The notes: generated from the letters alone by a model not told the origin. A stretch of DNA of 64,000 nt from Desulfosporosinus meridiei DSM 13257 (GCF_000231385.2 NC_018515.1:3058501-3122500); one strand, 5' to 3'. Counted from the stretch's first letter, positions 18,169 through 27,280 are shown. Numbers and translations are program-made.

Positions 18169-18981
18169 CTATCCTTTTATTTGCTGTGTATAGGTTGCCG
18201 GAGTAATACCATACATTTTCTTGAATTCTCGTATCAAATGGGCTTGATCATAAAATCTCAATTCCTCACAAATATCAAAAACGTCTACACCTTCACTTAA
18301 TAACCTCTTTGCTTCAGCTACCCGATATTGTAAATGGTAGGCAGCAGGTGTGGTGACATATAATTTCTTAAAATTCCTGATTATAGAGAATTTATTTAAC
18401 CCGGATATCTGCTGAAGTTTATCTAAGGTTATAACATCATTCACGTGAGTTAAGATATAATCATGGATGGTTTTGACCATTTCACTGGTATCTGTAGTAG
18501 TATTTTCCGAAATCTCTTTATCTCCAAACTCCAACAATAATTCAATAAGAATATTTTCCAAGGTGTCCGGAATCTTTTCTATTAGCAGTTGTTCAATGAA
18601 GCCTTTTAATTTCTGGGCTTGATTCCCTGTTAACTGTTTTGCTTGACTAAAGCATACTAAATCACTGTAGTAACTGGGATCAACAAATAACATAACATAG
18701 GCCCAGTGATTGATATCTTTTGGTGCACATCTGTGAGTCAGCAATGGAGGTATAATGACTCCATCGCCTGATCTATAATGGATAATCCCATCGTTCAATG
18801 ACAAATCAGTGGATCCTTCCAGGATATACCCTAAGGAAAGTTCATTATGGACGTGTGACTTATAAGCATGGGGATTGTTTCTACACCGCTTGATTTCCAC
18901 GCCTTCAATAATACTTCTGCTAAATTCCATATGTCTGTCTCGTTCAAAACTACTCAGATAATCCTTGTCCGATATATTCAA
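18169..18981 (-). CDS. AraC-family transcriptional regulator
   Basis: The 270-aa regulator has an N-terminal cupin effector domain (about 20-150; HVHNELSLGYILEG and GDGVIIPP are typical). Two C-terminal helix-turn-helix motifs follow (about 165-265), with LDKLQQISGLNKFSIIRNFK and the AraC signature RFYDQAHLIREFKKMYGITP. It probably controls the EamA exporter just downstream. The start chosen is TTG at 18981 with AAAGGAAAG upstream; an ATG 17 codons later is the alternative. The stop is TAG. The inducing molecule is unknown. Confidence 0.88.
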   Translation of the reverse strand: MNISDKDYLSSFERDRHMEFSRSIIEGVEIKRCRNNPHAYKSHVHNELSLGYILEGSTDLSLNDGIIHYRSGDGVIIPPLLTHRCAPKDINHWAYVMLFVDPSYYSDLVCFSQAKQLTGNQAQKLKGFIEQLLIEKIPDTLENILIELLLEFGDKEISENTTTDTSEMVKTIHDYILTHVNDVITLDKLQQISGLNKFSIIRNFKKLYVTTPAAYHLQYRVAEAKRLLSEGVDVFDICEELRFYDQAHLIREFKKMYGITPATYTQQIKG

Positions 18982-19105
18982 AATTCAAGCACTTTCCTTT
19001 CATTTTTTTACCTCTAAGTATAGGTTACCACACCAATCTATCTTTCCTGTATATCTGAAAAACTTTTTATGATTCATCTATAAAACGCAACCTAATAATA
19101 ACAAA

Positions 19106-19125
19106 GAGGGGCTAATACACCCCTC
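19106..19125 (-). terminator. Small hairpin downstream of the DUF3102 pseudogene
   Basis: 6-bp stem GAGGGG/CCCCTC with an eight-base loop, followed on the minus strand by TTTGTTATT. It occupies the same relative place as the terminator after the intact DUF3102 gene. Confidence 0.4.
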
Positions 19126-19164
19126 AAATTTAACCCTATATAATTGACGGAATAAATGAAGTTG

Positions 19165-19330
19165 ATCCTTGTGTGTAGTTCAAATGGTGCATCGATGCAC
19201 CATTTGACTTCTCTTCTCAGGCAAGGGAGGAGAGTTTAGGTAATACCACTATAGGATATGCCGAGCTCCAGACAAGGGTGAGGGCTCTAGTGCCCATAAA
19301 AGAATAGGTTTCTGGACAAAGATGCTTCCC
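19165..19330 (-). pseudogene. Decayed, internally deleted copy of the DUF3102 gene
   Basis: Two blocks here match the DUF3102 gene and its leader at 23.9-24.3 kb. The block 19165-19243 corresponds to about 23900-23978 and encodes NGASMHHLNYTQG on the minus strand. The block 19243-19330 corresponds to about 24243-24330 and encodes the AYPI segment upstream of the likely start. The roughly 265 bases between them in the intact copy are missing here, and the joined frame contains TGA. So this is a duplicate that lost its centre and was then inactivated. Confidence 0.75.
19181..19206. repeat. 26-bp perfect palindrome, copy 1
   Basis: Two 13-base arms meet at ATCGAT with no loop (CAAATGGTGCATC and its complement). 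The identical palindrome occurs at 23917-23942, within the longer duplicated block. Confidence 0.85.
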
Positions 19331-19417
19331 TACAGTAACCATAGTACAAGCAGATTCATATTATATAGAACCATGCCGAATCTAGCGGCCTCTGGATCAA
19401 GAGGGGAGGGAAAAGAG

Positions 19418-19651
19418 ATGCCTATCATTGATAAGCCGTTGACTTCAACCTTAGTGTTGAAATATGAAGACGGGGTGGCACCTGCCGGTGGTCCCCAAAT
19501 CAAGCAAAAGAGCTTAAACTTCGTGAAACCCGATGCTGATCATGAAGCCCTTCACGAAGTTGCTGCCGCCCTATTCAGCCTCTCAGAAAACCCGCTCAAT
19601 GCCGTGATTTTGCGTGATAGTACGGAGTTAGTGGAAGAACCGGAAGAATAG
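19418..19651 (+). CDS. DUF1659 family protein
   Basis: A 77-aa acidic protein of the DUF1659 family, small Firmicute proteins often encoded beside a DUF2922 protein. The typical pattern is a short strand (TLVLKYEDG), a glycine-rich turn, a KSLNFVKPDAD segment and the helix LHEVAAALFSL. The ATG at 19418 is preceded by GAGGGGAGG; an in-frame ATG 32 codons upstream would reach into the pseudogene copy and is not credible. The usual DUF2922 partner is absent. A transcription stop follows directly. Function is unknown. Confidence 0.7.
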   Translation: MPIIDKPLTSTLVLKYEDGVAPAGGPQIKQKSLNFVKPDADHEALHEVAAALFSLSENPLNAVILRDSTELVEEPEE

Positions 19652-19671
19652 CACCCTCTCACTCTTGGATG

Positions 19672-19707
19672 GGGCTGTGTCGAAACTTTAGTTTCACGCA
19701 GCCCTTT
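19672..19707 (+). terminator. Terminator after the DUF1659 gene
   Basis: Long hairpin with outer stem GGGCTG/CAGCCC and inner core GAAAC-TTTA-GTTTC, followed by TTT. The same inner core occurs in the hairpin at 43224-43267. Confidence 0.6.
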
Positions 19708-19747
19708 GAAGAGAAAAATTAACCCAGTGGGGCCTTGGCGGAATATT

Positions 19748-20338
19748 TTATTGACTAAGCAACTCATTAAGATTCCCGGTAAGGTTATTGACAAAGGTAT
19801 CGTTATCTTGGATCACCCACATTTTTTTTGCCTTATCTTTGTTCAATGTAATCTCAAGTTCATTTGTCAGAACGGGAGCATCCGGCTTTGATATACTTTC
19901 CTCCAGATGCTTCATCAAGTTTTCTTCCATTTTTTCATCAGAAATTTCTTCGCCTGCGAAAGCGGAATTAAACGCTTCATCCATGATTTTCCCAATTATC
20001 TCTTCAAAAATTTTCTGGAGATCTAGATTGGTTAGCTTGACTTTAACAGTTGCCGTCTCGCCTTCTTCTACTGAAGAGAGGATTTCATGTTTCGTTTTTG
20101 AAAAGATTAATTTTGCAAGCTTTTCTTCATTTGGGTCAGCAAATGTAAAATTACCGGTATCAGAGGCACAATATGACTCTGCCTTTTTCAAATCAGCTTC
20201 GCTTAATGATTTGAAAAACCCATTTACGCTTTCTTCCGCCTTTGGAAACTCAGTATTCGTGCAACCAACCATAGAAAAAACTAATGTGATAATTGCCAAG
20301 ATGACTAGCCATCTTGATGGGTGTGAAAATTTTGTCAT
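19748..20338 (-). CDS. Lipoprotein of unknown function (DUF4878/DUF5105-like)
   Basis: A 196-aa predicted lipoprotein. A positively charged start, a hydrophobic stretch (about 9-24) and the lipobox FSMVGC place Cys26 as the lipidated residue, so it should sit on the outer face of the membrane. The mature part begins with a helix pattern (VNGFFKSLSEADLKKAESY) typical of the small NTF2-like domains found in secreted lipoproteins. Nothing catalytic is visible. It has its own leader and converges with the DUF1659 gene. Confidence 0.7.
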   Translation of the reverse strand: MTKFSHPSRWLVILAIITLVFSMVGCTNTEFPKAEESVNGFFKSLSEADLKKAESYCASDTGNFTFADPNEEKLAKLIFSKTKHEILSSVEEGETATVKVKLTNLDLQKIFEEIIGKIMDEAFNSAFAGEEISDEKMEENLMKHLEESISKPDAPVLTNELEITLNKDKAKKMWVIQDNDTFVNNLTGNLNELLSQ

Positions 20339-20414
20339 GATATCTCCCCTTTAGTTTAATTTCAATCGAGTAATATAAATTTCTACAATTTTCTCGATTA
20401 TTTTCATTGTAAAT

Positions 20415-20468
20415 AAAAAAGCCCGACATTTAACCTATCGAAAGTTAGGTGAAAAGTAGGGCTTTTTT
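20415..20468 (-). terminator. Terminator after the MalT-type regulator
   Basis: Perfect outer stem AAAAAAGCCC/GGGCTTTTTT (20415-20424 and 20459-20468), with an inner CCTA..TAGG pairing. It gives T runs on both strands. Confidence 0.8.
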
Positions 20469-20492
20469 CTGTTTTTTATAAAAATTTAAAAC

Positions 20493-23105
20493 TCAGTTGA
20501 TTATGTTAAGACGTCTTGCCTTGTCCACTGCCTGAGTGCGCTTATTGACTTCCAGCTTGGAAAATATGTTGTTGATATGCCATTTGGCAGTTCCGGTTGT
20601 AATGAAAAGCTTTACAGCGATCTCATCATTGGACAGACCTTCGGCTATAAGCAGGAGAATCTCTATTTCCCTTTTCCTGAGAAGATCTGTCTGGCCGTAA
20701 ATTTTTTTTGTCTCTTTCTCGAATAATTTATCAATAAATTCCGGAGCCATATCTCTCACTTTAGAAGGCAGTTCCAGCAGCTCGCTTCCCTCATCGATAA
20801 AATATCTTGCATAGCCTTCAGGGGCGGCTAGTGTCACTGCTTCTCTGACATAGACCAGAGCTTCGGCCTCCCTCCCCAAGTGTTTCTTGACCAGAGCTGA
20901 CAGCAGAAGGACTGTAATTAACTCTCCATGCCTGCCTTCTTTTCTGACAAGTTCTTCTTTCTCTTCAAGAGCTGTCCGGGCATTGAAGAAATCTTTCTGC
21001 GCAATCAAAGCCCTTATGTAGGTAAAATAGGGGTTTATGTCCGATATCCCCGATATCCTATCAAAGGTGATTCCCGGTTCCTTCAGCCACATGGAAATCC
21101 TCTCAATATTACCTTCCCTAAGAAACAGCTCCATTTCCAATGCTTCAAAAAATACGGTGATCCTATAGGCTATAAAATCTTTATAATAAGCTTTTAATCG
21201 ATATGCCATTTCGAAAGCCTTTTCCTTTTCTCCCGTATTATAAAGCAACAATACTAAATACCATTCCCCCAGCCCTCCCAAATGAGCAAAACCCAGTTCC
21301 TGGTATGATGCGATGCCTTCTTCCAGATACTTTTGCGCTTCTTCCAGCTTATTGGCGCAATACAGCAGCATCCCCACAGGCAAATAGACAATTTTGGCCA
21401 TCGGCAAGTGATTCCCGCCATGATCCGTTAATCTTTCCAGGGTTCTTTCACATAAGGCGAGGGCTTCTCTTCTCTTCCCCATGCAATTAAGATAAAATGC
21501 CACATCGTGAAGAGAAGTCACCTCCAGGAAACGGTAACCTTTTCTGCGGGCTCCTTCATGAACCTTGGCATGCAAGGCTTCCGCTTTGCGGGTATGTCCG
21601 TTCAAACCATTGGCGTGTCCCAGAGCAATTAACCCTCCATAATAGAAAAGCTCCTGCTTGTCCTTCACGAGTGAAAGGCCTTCTTCTGCATCCTTCAAAG
21701 CCTGCTCTTTATCGTCACTTTTATATCTGAAAGGCGCGGATGCCTTTGCCATTCCTAGGATTATCGGATCATTGTTGCTCTCCTCTATATATTCCAAGCT
21801 ATCGATCACTTGATTTGCTTCATTGATTTCTCCTGTAATCAACAGGCACCAGGCCCTATATACTTCCAGAATACCCTCCTTTTCCTTCTTTATTGCCAAT
21901 ACTGAATTCAACCATGAAAGTAGGGTTTTTAACTCCCCTTTTTGAAAAAGCTCCATTGCCTTATCTTTAACCAGACTTGCCGCCGCCTCTCCGTCTCTCG
22001 CCTCCAAGGCATATTCCAGAGCCGCTTCGGTAAATCCGTTCTCCCTGCACCACAGACTCGCCTTTCTGCACATTTCTGCCTTCCGGTCCTTATTCAGGCC
22101 CATCCTTAAAAATTCAGAGAATAGATGATGGTATCGATACCAGGTATACGTGTCATCCAAGGGTACAATAAAGAGATTATCCTTTTCCAACTGTTTTATG
22201 ATTTTTCTGCTGTCTTTGATGCCCGTTACAGCTTCGCAGAGCTCTCCGTTAAATCTTTTCAACGTACAGGTCCCGTTCAGAAAAATACGGATTTGCTCCT
22301 CCTGGCTTTTCAGTACCTCATCCATTAGGTAGTCTGCAATGAACCGATTATTACCGTTAAATTCTTTCATAAAGCTTTTCGCCCGGGCTTTTTCCATATT
22401 CTTTATGGACAAACCGGTCAATTGCATGCCCGCAGCCCAGCCTTCCGTCTGCTTTTCAACGATTTTCAGCATATCATCGTCAAAATCTAAATTGAAATAT
22501 CTGCTAAAGAAACTGCTGATCTCTGGACTTGTGAATTTTAAATCCGTGGAATTCAGCTCGGTTATTTTATCTTCAACTCTCCACCTGGAAAAGGCCAAAG
22601 AGGGTTCCTTGCGAGTAATTAAAATAAGTCTTGGAGCTGTGGAATCAAGCAGTTTTTTTAACAGTTCATTGATGTAGGCGTTATTAATAACATGGTAATC
22701 ATCAAAAACCAGAATAAAAGGCTCTTGAACCTGTTCCAGCTCTCTTGCCATATATAAACTAACAGTTTCCACACCCGGCAGCTTTGGTGCAGCCATCAAA
22801 TCCTCTACCATTGTTCCGAACCTTTTATTTATCTTTCGGACTGTGGCGAGCAGATAGCATATGAACTTTAAAGGATCGTTATCATATTCATCCAGAGATA
22901 ACCAAGTGTAATTGTAGTCCAACCGGCTTAGCCACCCGGAAATAAGCGTTGTTTTACCGTATCCCGCCGGAGCGGAAACAATAAATATTTTATGCGCTTT
23001 ATCCAGTCCCTCATCTAGCTTTTTATTAAGAATATCCCTGCGTATATGGTTCAGTCTGACAGACGGCATATGCAGCTTTGTATCCAGAAGAAATTTTGTA
23101 TCCAT
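20493..23105 (-). CDS. MalT-type LuxR-family transcriptional regulator (STAND ATPase)
   Basis: This 870-aa protein follows the MalT plan. A nucleotide-binding STAND ATPase comes first, with Walker A SAPAGYGKT at 44-52 and a Walker B aspartate in LVFDDYH near 132. A winged-helix region follows, then a long TPR-like helical superhelix (about 360-780). A C-terminal LuxR helix-turn-helix closes it (about 805-868; LRKREIEILLLIAEGLSNDEIA). Such proteins form oligomers on binding ATP and an inducer and then activate promoters. GAGGGG precedes the ATG. No target gene is adjacent in an obvious way, and the inducer is unknown. Confidence 0.9.
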   Translation of the reverse strand: MDTKFLLDTKLHMPSVRLNHIRRDILNKKLDEGLDKAHKIFIVSAPAGYGKTTLISGWLSRLDYNYTWLSLDEYDNDPLKFICYLLATVRKINKRFGTMVEDLMAAPKLPGVETVSLYMARELEQVQEPFILVFDDYHVINNAYINELLKKLLDSTAPRLILITRKEPSLAFSRWRVEDKITELNSTDLKFTSPEISSFFSRYFNLDFDDDMLKIVEKQTEGWAAGMQLTGLSIKNMEKARAKSFMKEFNGNNRFIADYLMDEVLKSQEEQIRIFLNGTCTLKRFNGELCEAVTGIKDSRKIIKQLEKDNLFIVPLDDTYTWYRYHHLFSEFLRMGLNKDRKAEMCRKASLWCRENGFTEAALEYALEARDGEAAASLVKDKAMELFQKGELKTLLSWLNSVLAIKKEKEGILEVYRAWCLLITGEINEANQVIDSLEYIEESNNDPIILGMAKASAPFRYKSDDKEQALKDAEEGLSLVKDKQELFYYGGLIALGHANGLNGHTRKAEALHAKVHEGARRKGYRFLEVTSLHDVAFYLNCMGKRREALALCERTLERLTDHGGNHLPMAKIVYLPVGMLLYCANKLEEAQKYLEEGIASYQELGFAHLGGLGEWYLVLLLYNTGEKEKAFEMAYRLKAYYKDFIAYRITVFFEALEMELFLREGNIERISMWLKEPGITFDRISGISDINPYFTYIRALIAQKDFFNARTALEEKEELVRKEGRHGELITVLLLSALVKKHLGREAEALVYVREAVTLAAPEGYARYFIDEGSELLELPSKVRDMAPEFIDKLFEKETKKIYGQTDLLRKREIEILLLIAEGLSNDEIAVKLFITTGTAKWHINNIFSKLEVNKRTQAVDKARRLNIIN

Positions 23106-23319
23106 TTTTCCCCTCGTACATGAAAAATTATCCTAATATAATATCGTATTATTTTGATAAAAAGAATAGCTTCCATCACATATTGCTAATAATCGAATTT
23201 CAAATTCAAGACGGCAAAAGCTTCCTTGCCTCGGCAGCAGTCATAGATATTTAATGTCTCTAATGTTTTTGGCACTACCAGTCAACTGGATTATGGTCTC
23301 TAAGTGCCTTGAAGATACC

Positions 23320-23347
23320 AAAAAGATGCCGCTTCCGGCATCTTTTT
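23320..23347 (-). terminator. Terminator after the DUF3102 gene
   Basis: Perfect 12-bp stem AAAAAGATGCCG/CGGCATCTTTTT (23320-23331 and 23336-23347), five bases past the stop; T runs on both strands. Confidence 0.9.
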
Positions 23348-23352
23348 GTGAG

Positions 23353-24207
23353 CTAGTCTCGATCCTTTTTAATATTCAAATTTGTTTTAATCCCGGGAGG
23401 ATATTTTTTCAGCGTCTCCACCATGTTAGTCGCTATCTTTAACGCTTCTTTCCTGTTTACTTCCTTCTTTACTGGGTCTGCTCTGTTTAAGTCAACGAGA
23501 GTTTTCAGGAGTTCCCCGTAAGCGCTGAGCATGTTGTCGCGGTGCATGGCGTATTGGGCGTCGTATATCATGCTGTCGGTATTGGTATTCTCTGCCGGCA
23601 GCGCAGCTTTCAGAGTTTTCGGCTTGATGATTTTTCGTTCCACCGGGATCAGTTCTATTGGTTTATCCAAAGGTATATCTATAGGTTTATCTATTGCATT
23701 TTCCTTTTCCGCTGCTGCCACTGCCTCTTCCGCTGCACTTCCTTGCTTTTGCTTCATCAGGTTTTCCGGCTCATGAAGGTCTTCTTCCTGAGGCGTCCGG
23801 CCACTAATTGTCTGCCGCAGCTCCCGCTGGCTCATATTCCCAACATCATTATCCGCTATAAATTGTTCCCGGTCCTCTAGCGGAATACCAAAAAGGATGA
23901 GCCCTTGGGTGTAGTTCAAATGGTGCATCGATGCACCATTTGGCCTCTCTTTTCCGTCGGGAGAGGAGAGTATAGGTCCGTACTCCCGGAAGGTTTTCAT
24001 CAGTCTGCTGGCTGTGCTTCGGGAGTAACTCACGGATTCAGTCAACCATTTGAGCCACTCACCATGGGGTACCAGCTCTTTGGCTTCCGTCAGACACCGT
24101 CCGATCTCAACGGCGTTGCTAAGCAGCATTTTACCGCTTTCCTCCTTGATAAAGTTAATCTCGGACGCGATTTGCTCAAGCGTCCTGTTGGAATTTTCCA
24201 TTCTCAT
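23353..24207 (-). CDS. DUF3102 family protein
   Basis: A 284-aa protein of the DUF3102 family, found in mobile or plasmid-like DNA of clostridia. The core (SNRTLEQIASEINFIKEES, then IGRCLTEAKELVPHGEWLKWL and SYSRSTASRLMKTF) is a helical domain with a helix-turn-helix character, so DNA binding is plausible. A proline- and lysine-rich linker and a C-terminal helical part follow. I prefer the ATG at 24207, with AAAGGA upstream. The frame stays open to an ATG at 24348, but that one has no ribosome site and the extra 47 residues are not family-like. A deleted copy lies at 19.2 kb. Confidence 0.7.
   Translation of the reverse strand: MRMENSNRTLEQIASEINFIKEESGKMLLSNAVEIGRCLTEAKELVPHGEWLKWLTESVSYSRSTASRLMKTFREYGPILSSPDGKERPNGASMHHLNYTQGLILFGIPLEDREQFIADNDVGNMSQRELRQTISGRTPQEEDLHEPENLMKQKQGSAAEEAVAAAEKENAIDKPIDIPLDKPIELIPVERKIIKPKTLKAALPAENTNTDSMIYDAQYAMHRDNMLSAYGELLKTLVDLNRADPVKKEVNRKEALKIATNMVETLKKYPPGIKTNLNIKKDRD
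23917..23942. repeat. 26-bp perfect palindrome, copy 2
   Basis: Same sequence as at 19181-19206. Here it lies inside the DUF3102 coding region, in the segment for NGASMHHLN. Confidence 0.85.
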
Positions 24208-24399
24208 ATCGGCTGCCATCCTTTTACGGAATGTCTTTTCAGATACCGCTATAGGATATGCCATGCCCCAGAAAAGCGTGAGGTCTATAGTGCCAATAAA
24301 AAGAATGCAGTTTTTAATTTTGTCACAATATAGATGCTTTACAATCATTTCAGAGGTATTCAGACCTACCTCTTTGAAGTTAAGCGTCCTTTTTCAAAA

Positions 24400-26238
24400 C
24401 TATTCTTTTAGATGATAGGGAACTGTGATAACAACTAAATCCGTTCTAAAAAGTAAGAAGGCTCGGATAAGTAAACTCGATTGGTTATGGAGAATATTGT
24501 GCCAACCTTTTTTGGGAATAAATTGCGGGATAATCACTGTAACTTGATAATTAAACTCTTTAGCTTTATGCTCGACGGTATCCATAAATTTAAATAGCGG
24601 TTGAATAATACTTCTATATTGAGAATGTAATGTGACTAAGCGAACGCCAGTCTGCCACTTATCCCACTTTTGTTCTAACTTCTTTTCATCTTCTCTATCA
24701 AATGATACATAGACCGCAATAATTTGCTGAGCAGATAAGGATTTTGCATAGTTTAAGGATTTCTCTACCACCCGGGTAATTCCTGCAACAGGGACAATGA
24801 TTACGTTCCCTTCAATTGGAATAGCTGGTTCATGGGGTGAAATACGCAATTGATCGGCGATTTTTTCGTAGTGCCTATGAATACTATGAAACAGATAAAT
24901 AATAATCGGTAAGAAGACTAGGACTGGCCATACCTGTAGAAATTTCGTTAAGAAAAACATTACCGTTACAATAAGGCTAATAAGAGCACCTAACGAATTA
25001 ATAATAAGTTTTGAAGTCCAATCTTTTGGCTTCTCACGAATCCATTTTTTCATCATGCCTAACTGGGCTAAAGTAAAAGGAATAAAAACCCCAATAGCAT
25101 AAAGTGGGATAAGATGTTCTGTTTCCCCTTCAAATACAATAATTAAAATTATGGAAAATAATCCCAGGATAATAATCCCATTCGAGTATCCCAGACGGTC
25201 TCCTCGTACGGTAAACATTCTTGCGATAAATTTGTCTTTGGCAAGATTGACAGCCAGTAATGGAAAAGCTGTATACCCTGTATTCGCTGCAAGGATTAAA
25301 ATTAATGCGGTAGTACCCTGAATAAAGTAATACATCCAGTTACGCCCAAAGATAGTTTCAGCAATTTGGGATACAACTGTTTGTTCTACTACAGGGGTTA
25401 TTCCGTAATAATAGGCTAAGCAAACAATTCCAGAGAATAATATCGCCAAGAGTGTTCCCATTGCAATTAAGGTTTTAGCTGCATTATTGGGCGCAGGGTC
25501 TTTGAAGTTAGGGATAGCATTCGAAATGGCTTCAACACCTGTTAATGCAGAACTTCCCGAAGCGAAGGCTTTTAGGAGTAAAAACAAACTAATTCCAGCC
25601 ACAGGGGTTCCTATGGGGGTATGCAGTCCAGGTTGTACTTGGCCGGTAAAGATGTTATATAAACCAACACCAATTAATATTACTAAGGCTACAACAAACA
25701 AATAAACCGGATAGGCTAAAATAGAAGCGGATTCTGTTACTCCTCTTAAATTAAGAAGTGTAATACAAACAACAAAAAAGATGGCAATACTGACATTATG
25801 ATTATGTAATGTCGGAAACGCGGAGGTAATTGCATCAGTACCCGCTGAAACGCTGACAGCAACTGTTAAAATATAATCTACCAACAAAGAACCGCCTGCG
25901 ATTAGTCCAAAATTAACCCCCAAATTGTTTTTAGATACAACATATGCTCCACCGCCATGTGGATAAGCAAAGATAACTTGCCTATAAGATAAAATTAACG
26001 CTGCTAATAAAACAAGGACTCCCATTGCTATCGGAATTGAATACCAAATGGCCGTGGCTCCAATTGTTACCAGTACAATCAATATTTGTTCCGGGCCATA
26101 CGCTACGGAGGATAGAGCATCAGACGAAAGTATCGCCAAGGCTTTTTTCTTGTTAAGTTTTTGTTCTCCTATTTCAGTTGATCTTAAAGGACGGCCAATT
26201 AAATAACGTTTAAAAGCATATTTGATTTTCAACACCAC
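24400..26238 (-). CDS. kimA: High-affinity potassium importer KimA (YdaO)
   Basis: This APC-superfamily permease (612 aa) matches Bacillus KimA along its full length. Family hallmarks are LSSDALSSVAYG near the start, YPHGGGAYVVSK in helix 3, SALTGVEAISNA and the C-terminal cytoplasmic USP-like domain with VPVAGITRVV and FIPKKGWHNILHNQS. KimA imports potassium with protons at low external potassium and is switched off by c-di-AMP. Twelve membrane helices span about 35-440. The start lies in a GTG-GTG-TTG cluster and cannot be fixed exactly. In Bacillus a c-di-AMP riboswitch precedes the gene; I do not see its consensus here. The window also encodes Kdp, a second potassium system. Confidence 0.92.
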   Translation of the reverse strand: MVLKIKYAFKRYLIGRPLRSTEIGEQKLNKKKALAILSSDALSSVAYGPEQILIVLVTIGATAIWYSIPIAMGVLVLLAALILSYRQVIFAYPHGGGAYVVSKNNLGVNFGLIAGGSLLVDYILTVAVSVSAGTDAITSAFPTLHNHNVSIAIFFVVCITLLNLRGVTESASILAYPVYLFVVALVILIGVGLYNIFTGQVQPGLHTPIGTPVAGISLFLLLKAFASGSSALTGVEAISNAIPNFKDPAPNNAAKTLIAMGTLLAILFSGIVCLAYYYGITPVVEQTVVSQIAETIFGRNWMYYFIQGTTALILILAANTGYTAFPLLAVNLAKDKFIARMFTVRGDRLGYSNGIIILGLFSIILIIVFEGETEHLIPLYAIGVFIPFTLAQLGMMKKWIREKPKDWTSKLIINSLGALISLIVTVMFFLTKFLQVWPVLVFLPIIIYLFHSIHRHYEKIADQLRISPHEPAIPIEGNVIIVPVAGITRVVEKSLNYAKSLSAQQIIAVYVSFDREDEKKLEQKWDKWQTGVRLVTLHSQYRSIIQPLFKFMDTVEHKAKEFNYQVTVIIPQFIPKKGWHNILHNQSSLLIRAFLLFRTDLVVITVPYHLKE

Positions 26239-26604
26239 CTATATAGATGCTTAATTTAGAATGCCCTGTTCATGATAAAAACTCTCATATTGATACGTAA
26301 AACAAACCTTCTGCCTATCGCCTCTCAAGTCCGACATTCCTTTCAATACCGCTTCTATGCTAGGTTAGTGTTGACTTGCCGATGGAATCAATGTTTGATG
26401 AAACTGTTGAATATAATACTCCTATGCTGAAAAAATGTAAACAAATACGTAATATAATGCCAAAAAGAACGCATAAAAAGCAATCACCGCAAATAGCTGG
26501 TTTTTCTTATCTAAATATTAATAAATCGTCTTTTGTCACTAGGCAAGGAATCATTGCCTAGGACAGAAGATGTTTCATGAGAATCCTCTGTCGCTTCTAT
26601 CAAT

Positions 26605-26664
26605 CCTTTAACAAAGACCCGTTGAGCTCTCAGTCATGAGCACTCAACGGGCCTTTGTTAAAGG
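26605..26664. repeat. Long inverted repeat (22-base arms, one mismatch)
   Basis: Arms 26605-26626 and 26643-26664 pair at 21 of 22 positions around a 16-base loop. It lies just past the stop of the small membrane protein. There is no T run, so it may stabilise RNA ends rather than terminate. A second, shorter hairpin (CTAGGCAA/TTGCCTAG) lies about 45 bases to its left. The rest of 26239-26604 holds no recognisable gene. Confidence 0.7.
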
Positions 26665-26691
26665 ACGTGATTTTGAATCTGTGCTTTTGGA

Positions 26692-26973
26692 TCAGCTTGC
26701 TCGTCTTCTAATATCCGTTTTCTTAGGGTGCTTTAAGTCTAAATTCGGCGTCATTATTTTAATCTCTTTATCCTTAATAGTCTTAACGTAAAATAAAAGG
26801 GAACCGTATAAAGCAAAGAAGATTGTTAAAACAAAATAACTCGTTGCTTGAGATACATAAGTAGTAGAAACACGAGTACTCACGTGACCTGCATTGAGCT
26901 CCAACACTTTTAAATATCCCATGGTATAGAACATTAGAGTACAAAGATAGCAAATAACCGATATTATTGGCAC
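26692..26973 (-). CDS. Small two-helix membrane protein under c-di-GMP riboswitch control
   Basis: A 93-aa protein with two hydrophobic helices (about 3-23 and 43-63) joined by a polar loop of about 20 residues, plus a basic cytoplasmic tail. I recognise no family. The start chosen is the GTG at 26973, preceded by GGGGGGTG; an in-frame GTG six codons earlier lies within that site. It is the only gene after the c-di-GMP riboswitch and its terminator, so its expression should follow cellular c-di-GMP. A role at the cell envelope in adhesion or lifestyle switching is a guess from that control. Confidence 0.55.
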   Translation of the reverse strand: MPIISVICYLCTLMFYTMGYLKVLELNAGHVSTRVSTTYVSQATSYFVLTIFFALYGSLLFYVKTIKDKEIKIMTPNLDLKHPKKTDIRRRAS

Positions 26974-27044
26974 TTTAACACCCCCCCACACTTCGTCTCC
27001 AAAAGCCAGGAAATATAATCAGATAACTTCTTCATTCTTCATAG

Positions 27045-27188
27045 AAAAATCGCCACACCTTCTTGGCTGTGACGACTGTAGGTTTAACTGATTCGGTGAT
27101 TCGGTAACCTGGCAATCATCAGTTATACAACTGGAAGACCCATGGCTTTGCGTCCTTGGCTTTCGCTCAAGTTTGCTAATGTCGTCAC
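27045..27188 (-). promoter_or_regulatory. c-di-GMP-I (GEMM) riboswitch with terminator platform
   Basis: Read on the minus strand, the GEMM-I core is clear: GCAAAC, GCGAAAGC, GGACGCAAAGCC, then GGGTC and finally GCCAGGTTACCGA (aptamer about 27098-27183). A terminator follows, with an 8-bp stem (27050-27057 with 27068-27075) and TTTTT. The eight bases at the 5' edge of the aptamer (plus-strand 27181-27188) are exactly complementary to the terminator's 5' arm (27069-27076). That would let a folded aptamer disrupt the terminator, predicting gene expression ON with c-di-GMP. Confidence 0.88.
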
Positions 27189-27207
27189 TGGTATATTTAT
27201 TGGGTCA

Positions 27208-27217
27208 ATTATACCAT
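27208..27217 (-). promoter_or_regulatory. Extended -10 promoter of the riboswitch transcript
   Basis: TGG-TATAAT on the minus strand (TATAAT at 27208-27213), about 20 bases upstream of the aptamer. No clear -35 is seen, which suits an extended -10 promoter. Confidence 0.5.
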
Positions 27218-27280
27218 AGGAATAGGTCTTTTGTACCATTATTAATAGGACCTTTTTATCATTATTGCATTTATTTTTTA

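Noticed and set aside
26239-26560. c-di-AMP (ydaO) riboswitch upstream of kimA
   Set aside because: The gene homologue makes it likely, but I could not find the aptamer's conserved blocks on the minus strand. Only a general AT-rich leader with a small hairpin is seen.
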